Below, in pieces: positions 59,912 to 64,000 of a DNA stretch of 64,000 nucleotides. Made by a program: the position numbers and the translations under genes. Numbering within the stretch: position 1 is the stretch's first letter; every line of letters begins with the position of its first letter. This stretch comes from Microseira wollei NIES-4236 (GTDB lineage Bacteria; Cyanobacteriota; Cyanobacteriia; Cyanobacteriales; Aerosakkonemataceae), in NCBI RefSeq assembly GCF_020521235.1, contig NZ_BLAY01000019.1, positions 1-64,000 of the forward strand, read 5' to 3'. The notes beneath the pieces were generated by a model. That model ran no database searches and was not told the DNA's origin. It was given only the letters and a program-made list of their open reading frames with translations.

Positions 59912-60667
59912 CTAAGATTTAGCATCAGCATTGAGAAATTCCAGATAGGCGTTGCTCAATTCCTTTACCGCCAAGTCGTAAAATTGCTTCCCATGTTCCG
60001 GCGTTGCTAACGCTGGATTTGAACCCATCCGTCCATCAGGATAGCGGCGGCGGAAGTCAGCTGCTCCATATATTTTATGCTCAGCGGAGACTGGATCGGC
60101 AAGCGGTGCTTGTTTGATCGCTTCCGGATACAGGTATTGGGTGAGAGCTACTTCGCTGGGAGTGGCGTGGGAACCTTCTTGGTTGCCGTATAATTCTTTA
60201 GCTAATTTGTATACAGATCCGCACATAAACCAGTTTCCCACTTGGCACTGCACTTGGGAGGCATTGGCAATATTTAAATCTGCCAAATGAGCGTATGTTT
60301 CTGCAAAAGCCGCTTTGAGGGTGGCTATGTTGCCGCCGTGACCGTTTATAAAGAAAAATTTAATAAATCCCGCTTTAGCCAAACAGGTGATATAATCTCG
60401 AATCAGTTGAATTAGGGTGGTGGGGCGCAGGCTAATCGTGCCGGGAAAAGCCGTGTGGTGCAGTGCCATGCCGACATTGATTGTGGGGCAGACCATCCCA
60501 TTGATGGCTTCGCCGACACCCTTGGCGATCGCTTCAGCACAAATCGCATCCGTACCAATTAATCCTGTCGGGCCGTGTTGCTCAGTCGAACCAATCGGGA
60601 GAATAATACCCCCAGATCGATTGAGATAGGCTTCGACTTCAGGCCAGGTACACAAATGTAACAGCAT
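59912..60667 (-). CDS. Creatininase-family amidohydrolase
   Basis: 251 residues. The metal-binding creatininase motifs are seen: ILPIGSTEQHGPTGLIGTDA (Glu, His and Asp) and FFINGHGGNIATLKAAFAE, plus HHTAFPGTISLRPTTLI. This family includes creatininase, MftE-type peptidases and the riboflavin/F420 arylformyl-aminopyrimidine deformylase; cyanobacterial members are of unknown substrate. Single gene, divergent from sphR with a 113-base gap. Confidence 0.88.
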   Translation of the reverse strand: MLLHLCTWPEVEAYLNRSGGIILPIGSTEQHGPTGLIGTDAICAEAIAKGVGEAINGMVCPTINVGMALHHTAFPGTISLRPTTLIQLIRDYITCLAKAGFIKFFFINGHGGNIATLKAAFAETYAHLADLNIANASQVQCQVGNWFMCGSVYKLAKELYGNQEGSHATPSEVALTQYLYPEAIKQAPLADPVSAEHKIYGAADFRRRYPDGRMGSNPALATPEHGKQFYDLAVKELSNAYLEFLNADAKS

Positions 60668-60780
60668 ATAGAGTTCCCATAACTTTCATGGAATTTTAAC
60701 GCGACTCCTCTCCAGCACGGTTATTTTTGAGCCATCGTCGAGTTATGTTGTTTGTGGCGATAGATACATAGCGAGCCATC

Positions 60781-61551
60781 ATGTTTTCCCTTGAATCACC
60801 CCAAAAACCTCCCAAAGCAGAAATTGGGATTGCTAGCCGTATTCTCGTGGTAGAGGATGAAGAACTCATCCGGGAAATGCTGGTGATGGCGCTGGAGGAG
60901 GAAGGTTATGAAGTCGTCGCAGTTAACGACGGACAAGCGGCTTTATCCTTTTTACACGAACCCGAACCGAGGGCGGGACAATATCCCTTTGACCTGCTGA
61001 TTTTGGACTTGATGCTGCCTCAAATCAACGGCTTAGACATCTGCCGCTTGCTGCGCCATCAAGGCAATCCGATCCCAATTTTGATTTTAAGCGCCAAAGG
61101 CAGCGAAACAGACCGGGTGTTGGGTTTGGAAGTCGGTGCTGATGACTATCTCACCAAACCCTTTAGCATGAGGGAATTAATTGCCCGCACCCGTGCCTTG
61201 CTGCGCCGCCAACGCTTGTTAGAAAACAACAAACCCGCCTCCCCACCCCAGCCACAAGTATTGCAGTATAAAGAAATTACCCTCTATCCCCTAGAATGTC
61301 GCGCCCTCGTCCGAGGCGAGGAAGTCAGTTTAGCACCGAAAGAGTTCCGCCTGTTGGAATTATTTATGAGTTATCCCCGTAGAGTGTGGACGCGGGATCA
61401 GTTACTCGATCAAATTTGGGGATCGGATTTTGTCGGGGATAGCAAAACTGTAGATGTCCACATTCGCTGGATGCGTGAGAAAATCGAGCGCGACCCCTCT
61501 CATCCAGAATATATCGTGACTATTCGAGGGTTTGGTTACAGGTTTGGCTGA
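60781..61551 (+). CDS. sphR: Phosphate response regulator SphR (PhoB-like)
   Basis: 256 residues. Receiver: RILVVEDEELIREMLVMALE, Asp in LLILDLMLPQINGLDICRLL, Lys in YLTKPFSMRELIARTRALL. Output domain: winged helix with SLAPKEFRLLELFMSYPRRV and KTVDVHIRWMREKIERDPSH. The neighbouring kinase and phoU identify it as the phosphate-starvation regulator. The TGA stop lies at the start of a GGCTGAT/GGCTAAT heptamer run that leads into sphS. No pho box was seen. Confidence 0.88.
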   Translation: MFSLESPQKPPKAEIGIASRILVVEDEELIREMLVMALEEEGYEVVAVNDGQAALSFLHEPEPRAGQYPFDLLILDLMLPQINGLDICRLLRHQGNPIPILILSAKGSETDRVLGLEVGADDYLTKPFSMRELIARTRALLRRQRLLENNKPASPPQPQVLQYKEITLYPLECRALVRGEEVSLAPKEFRLLELFMSYPRRVWTRDQLLDQIWGSDFVGDSKTVDVHIRWMREKIERDPSHPEYIVTIRGFGYRFG

Positions 61552-61613
61552 TGGCTGATGGCTAATGGCTATTGGCATTTTTACAATTAGCTATTAGCAA
61601 AATCGCAATTAGC

Positions 61614-62930
61614 ATGATCATCTTGGCATTTTTTTTGGGGCTAGCTATAGGGATTGGGATTTGGCTCTATTGGCGAGCTTGGTTTTACAAGCAGGTAGGG
61701 CAATTGCTGCGATCGCTGCATGCGGGTGCATATAACATCTCTTTGCCGCCCATTTCTCGCCTGCGTTACGGGATTGCCCTTGCGAATCGCCAACAGCAAG
61801 ACTTAGAAACCGAAATACTTTCCTGGCAGCAAATTCTCCAAGTAGCACCCCTGGGTTATCTCGTCGTTGATGAAGAAAACCAACTGCTTTGGTGCAACGA
61901 GCAAGCGCAGCAACTTTTGCACCTTCACCGCTGGGAACCGGGACAAGTTCGCTTGCTATTGGAGTTAGTCAGATCTTACGAACTCGACCAGCTGATCGAG
62001 CAAACCCGTCAGCAGCAGCAACCGCAGACACAAGAGTGGGCATTCCACCCATCATACCCAGATGCCGAAGCGATTGGCAGGAGCGCATCGATGACCCTGC
62101 GGGCCTCGAGTTGGCCTTTACCGGATGGGCGAGTCGGCGTTTTTTTGGAAAACCGACAAGCGTTGGTGGAACTTTCAGCAGCACGCGATCGCTCTTTTTC
62201 CGATCTCGCTCACGAACTCAGAACCCCTTTAACCTCAATTCGTTTAGTCGCAGAAACTTTAGAAACCCGTTTAAATCCACCTTTACTTCGTTTAGTCCAG
62301 CGGATGCTGCCGGAAATCAACCGCCTGATTAACCTCGTACAAGATTGGCTAGAACTCAGTCAATTAGAAATCGATCCCAGCAGCAAACTCAACCGCAAAA
62401 GCTTAGAACTCAAGTCTTTAATTCATTCCGTCTGGCAGACTCTAGAACCCCTTGCCCGTTCCAAACAACTGGGTTTAGACTATTCTGGCCCCGATGCTGT
62501 CTGGATCGAAGCCGATGAGTCGCGCCTGTATCGGGTTTTTCTTAACATCCTCGATAACAGCATTAAGTACAGTCCCAACCAAGGAATCATTCGTACCGAA
62601 ATAAATCTCCTCCCTAAGATAGATGATCTTTTTGGAAGAGTGGAAATTAAGATAATAGATTCTGGCGCTGGATTTCCAGAATCAGATTTACCCCATGTTT
62701 TTGAGCGACTTTTCCGGGGTGACCCATCGCGGACAAGACAGTCCTCAGATGGTATGAAAGAGGGGATGCACGGCAGCAAAGACGACGCTAGTATTGCTAG
62801 TAAGACTGGTAGCGGCTTAGGTCTGGCGATCGTTAGGCAAATCGTTCTGGCTCATGGTGGTTGTGTTACAGCTAGTAATCATCCCAACACAGGTGGCGCT
62901 TTGGTGAAAATAGAATTACCTTATTGCTAA
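61614..62930 (+). CDS. sphS: Phosphate-sensing histidine kinase SphS (PhoR-like)
   Basis: 438 residues from ATG 61614; a TTG at 61572 in the repeat is less likely. The N-terminus is one hydrophobic helix (ILAFFLGLAIGIGIWLYW), with a PAS-like region (LGYLVVDEENQLLWCNEQAQ), then HisKA with the phospho-histidine in FSDLAHELRTPLTSIRLVAE, and the ATPase domain with N-box DNSIKYSPNQGIIRTE, D-x-G in IIDSGAGFPESDL and GSGLGLAIVRQIV. This fits SphS, which works with SphR; PhoU, encoded 0.7 kb on, represses its activity in high phosphate. Confidence 0.9.
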   Translation: MIILAFFLGLAIGIGIWLYWRAWFYKQVGQLLRSLHAGAYNISLPPISRLRYGIALANRQQQDLETEILSWQQILQVAPLGYLVVDEENQLLWCNEQAQQLLHLHRWEPGQVRLLLELVRSYELDQLIEQTRQQQQPQTQEWAFHPSYPDAEAIGRSASMTLRASSWPLPDGRVGVFLENRQALVELSAARDRSFSDLAHELRTPLTSIRLVAETLETRLNPPLLRLVQRMLPEINRLINLVQDWLELSQLEIDPSSKLNRKSLELKSLIHSVWQTLEPLARSKQLGLDYSGPDAVWIEADESRLYRVFLNILDNSIKYSPNQGIIRTEINLLPKIDDLFGRVEIKIIDSGAGFPESDLPHVFERLFRGDPSRTRQSSDGMKEGMHGSKDDASIASKTGSGLGLAIVRQIVLAHGGCVTASNHPNTGGALVKIELPYC

Positions 62931-62985
62931 TAGTTAGCGCTCGCTAGGGGCGGGGCGGGTTTACATAAACAGTCGATTATTGCTC

Positions 62986-63069
62986 TGGATGGTTGGTAAA
63001 ACCCCCCTACACAACCAACCCGGGGCGAGTTTTCCTTTGGATGGTTGGTAAAACCCCCCCCTACACAAC
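62986..63069. repeat. 30-bp direct repeat (TGGATGGTTGGTAAAACCCC)
   Basis: Copies at 62986-63015 and 63038-63069 end in CCCTACACAAC, separated by a 22-base spacer with GGGGCGAGTTTTCC. They lie between sphS and the IS remnant. Confidence 0.8.
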
Positions 63070-63109
63070 TAATAATTAACCCGTACCGCAGTCTCATGGT
63101 TTTCCCACA

Positions 63110-63640
63110 AAGTCAGGTAAGCTTACCCCCAGCTGAAGCAAGGGGGCATTCGCCCGGTACTCCAGAGCATGGGTTTTCAGTAGCCCTGAACAAATACACT
63201 ACCCATCAAATAGAGGATGTACTCATGTATCGTTCGGACCTCCAGGCTGGCTTACATTCTGGTTTCCCACCAAGTTATACGAACACTTGGACTCCAGATG
63301 TTTCTTCTACAACCGAGATACCCCGGACAGCCCCATTGCCACGGTTGGCGTATCAATCTCAGATACTTGCCTACTGCGAGACTTTTTCTGCGTGGCAACC
63401 ACAGTGCCTTTCGCTATTTCGGCATACAATAAGTGTACCAGATCGATACACAAAATGTCTGAAAAGCAATTGCATATTAGAGTTTCCGAGGTTGAGTACA
63501 ACATGCTTCAGCGGTATTGCAAAAAGCACAAACGAACGTTATCAGACGTTGTGCGGGAGTTTATTCGTTCCTTGTCTGATGGCGGTTAAAACCGCCGTGT
63601 CGTGTTTCATCCCCCGGATAAATCACGGTTGCTCTCCAAC
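63110..63640. mobile_element. Solo remnant of a tnpB-type IS carrying only a ribbon-helix-helix ORF
   Basis: The 63110-63450 stretch looks like an IS left end (for example GGGGGCATTCGCCCGGTACT), then the small RHH gene, then directly the right end TTTCATCCCCCGGATAAATC near 63607. The tnpB that usually follows such an RHH ORF is absent. The exact ends are uncertain. Confidence 0.5.
63455..63589 (+). CDS. Small ribbon-helix-helix (CopG-like) protein of an IS element
   Basis: 44 residues (MSEKQLHIRVSEVEYNMLQR, then YCKKHKRTLSDVVREFIRSL-SDGG). The single beta strand KQLHIRV followed by two helices is the RHH fold. Proteins of this exact type often precede tnpB in cyanobacterial IS200/605 elements. 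The short inverted repeat GTGTA/TACAC (63433-63451) just before the gene could be its operator, an inference. Confidence 0.65.
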   Translation: MSEKQLHIRVSEVEYNMLQRYCKKHKRTLSDVVREFIRSLSDGG

Positions 63641-63656
63641 TCCCGGAGGTTTTTAG

Positions 63657-64000
63657 GTGAATTCTTCCCAACGCTATCCCGAACGCATCCAACTTGAGCG
63701 ACGACTGAGGCGCTTAGAACGGGATGTGTTGCGGATGGGAGCCTTGGTCGAACAGTCGTTTCGCCTCAGTCACCAGTCTTTGTTTGACCGCAACCTCACT
63801 GCGGCACAAACAATACCCGTACTCGACAAACACATCGACCAGTTATATCGCCAAATCGAATTAGACTGCGCCACCCTGATGACGCTACAAGCACCCGTTG
63901 CTCAGGATATGCGTCTATTGAGCGCCTACATGCAACTGGTGCGAGATTTAGAGCGCATTGGCGATTATGCCAAAGATTTAGCCGAAATTGCCATTAAACT
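63657..64000 (+). CDS. phoU: Phosphate signalling complex protein PhoU (SphU), 3' end outside window
   Basis: From GTG 63657, preceded by GGAGG (63645-63649) with a seven-base spacer, the frame reads NSSQRYPERIQLERRLRRLE, RDVLRMGALVEQSFRLSHQS, and MRLLSAYMQLVRDLERIGDY AKDLAEIA. The E/D-x-x-x-D and R-I-G-D-Y-A-x-D pattern is the PhoU metal-binding three-helix repeat. 114 codons are in the window. It would silence SphS under high phosphate. Its ribosome site lies only 15-20 bases from the IS remnant's right end. Confidence 0.93.
   Translation, partial: MNSSQRYPERIQLERRLRRLERDVLRMGALVEQSFRLSHQSLFDRNLTAAQTIPVLDKHIDQLYRQIELDCATLMTLQAPVAQDMRLLSAYMQLVRDLERIGDYAKDLAEIAIK

Noticed and set aside
63045-63656. 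203-codon frame overlapping the RHH gene and reaching phoU
   Set aside because: Out of frame with the RHH protein, which has a clear fold, and without family features.

Overview
The window is chromosomal DNA of a filamentous cyanobacterium, probably of the Oscillatoria/Microcoleus type. The evidence is a form IB rubisco operon (rbcL-rbcX-rbcS), a rubisco activase carrying an RbcS-like tail, the response regulator RpaB, a cyAbrB regulator, cytochrome b6f/c assembly factors (Ccs1, CcdA, a CCB-type protein), frequent HIP1 octamers (GCGATCGC), and dense heptanucleotide tandem repeats (TTAGCAA, GGTAATG, TTACCAA types). The genus is an inference. No rRNA, tRNA, CRISPR array or prophage was seen.

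Layout. 1-3.3 kb: the 3' end of a large repeat protein, a small conserved gene, cbiB and an Rrf2 regulator. 3.6-13.3 kb: cyAbrB, a ClC channel with CBS domains, a GT39-type glycosyltransferase, membrane and secreted proteins of unknown role, panB and a secreted beta-propeller. 13.7-16.2 kb: rbcL-rbcX-rbcS with a terminator and a long heptamer repeat block between rbcX and rbcS. 16.2-20.9 kb: a FecR protein with a CHASE2 adenylate/guanylate cyclase, then a replication-protein-like gene and a small partner. 21-24.5 kb: an IS200/IS605-type element that has cut a ynfA-like gene, then rubisco activase and a mini-element. 24.5-29.3 kb: a serine hydrolase, a LigT-like protein, a YciI protein, SRP RNA, queF and a PATAN-receiver protein. 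29.5-34.6 kb: ccs1, ccdA and an antiporter. 34.7-37.1 kb: a decayed IS607-type element inside an alpha/beta hydrolase gene. 37-41.3 kb: cobI, two TonB-like proteins and a heptose kinase. 41.8-43.7 kb: broken genes. 43.8-48.8 kb: CapA, RfbB and a type II restriction-modification unit whose nuclease is split by an in-frame TAG. 48.8-53.7 kb: Uma2, DUF456, a CCB protein, rpaB and radA. 53.7-55 kb: a frameshifted tnpB element. 55-59.6 kb: three tandem glycosyltransferases and a GT25-like enzyme. 59.9-64 kb: a creatininase-like enzyme, then the phosphate-sensing set sphR-sphS-phoU with a small IS remnant inside it.

How the genes fit together. Carbon fixation: RbcL carries the C-terminal EIKFEF motif bound by RbcX, and Rca carries an RbcS-like domain that can be aligned by eye to the RbcS encoded 7 kb away. 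Cytochrome maturation: CcdA and Ccs1 lie in order on one strand, and a CCB-type protein lies 20 kb away. Phosphate response: SphR, SphS and PhoU are consecutive. Envelope: GT39, three GT4 enzymes, GT25, RfbB, the heptose kinase and CapA suggest surface polysaccharide synthesis.

The most distinctive property is the density of small repeats. Heptamer arrays and foldback mini-elements often sit directly on the stop or start codons of genes. Three different tnpB elements occur, each with a decayed or missing partner. I found no convincing new multi-gene system. The best leads are the split restriction enzyme, the IS607 TnpB without its last catalytic aspartate or zinc ribbon, the exact IS junction in ynfA with a predictable omega-RNA guide, the gene-conversion tract in the glycosyltransferases, and the several mini-element families.
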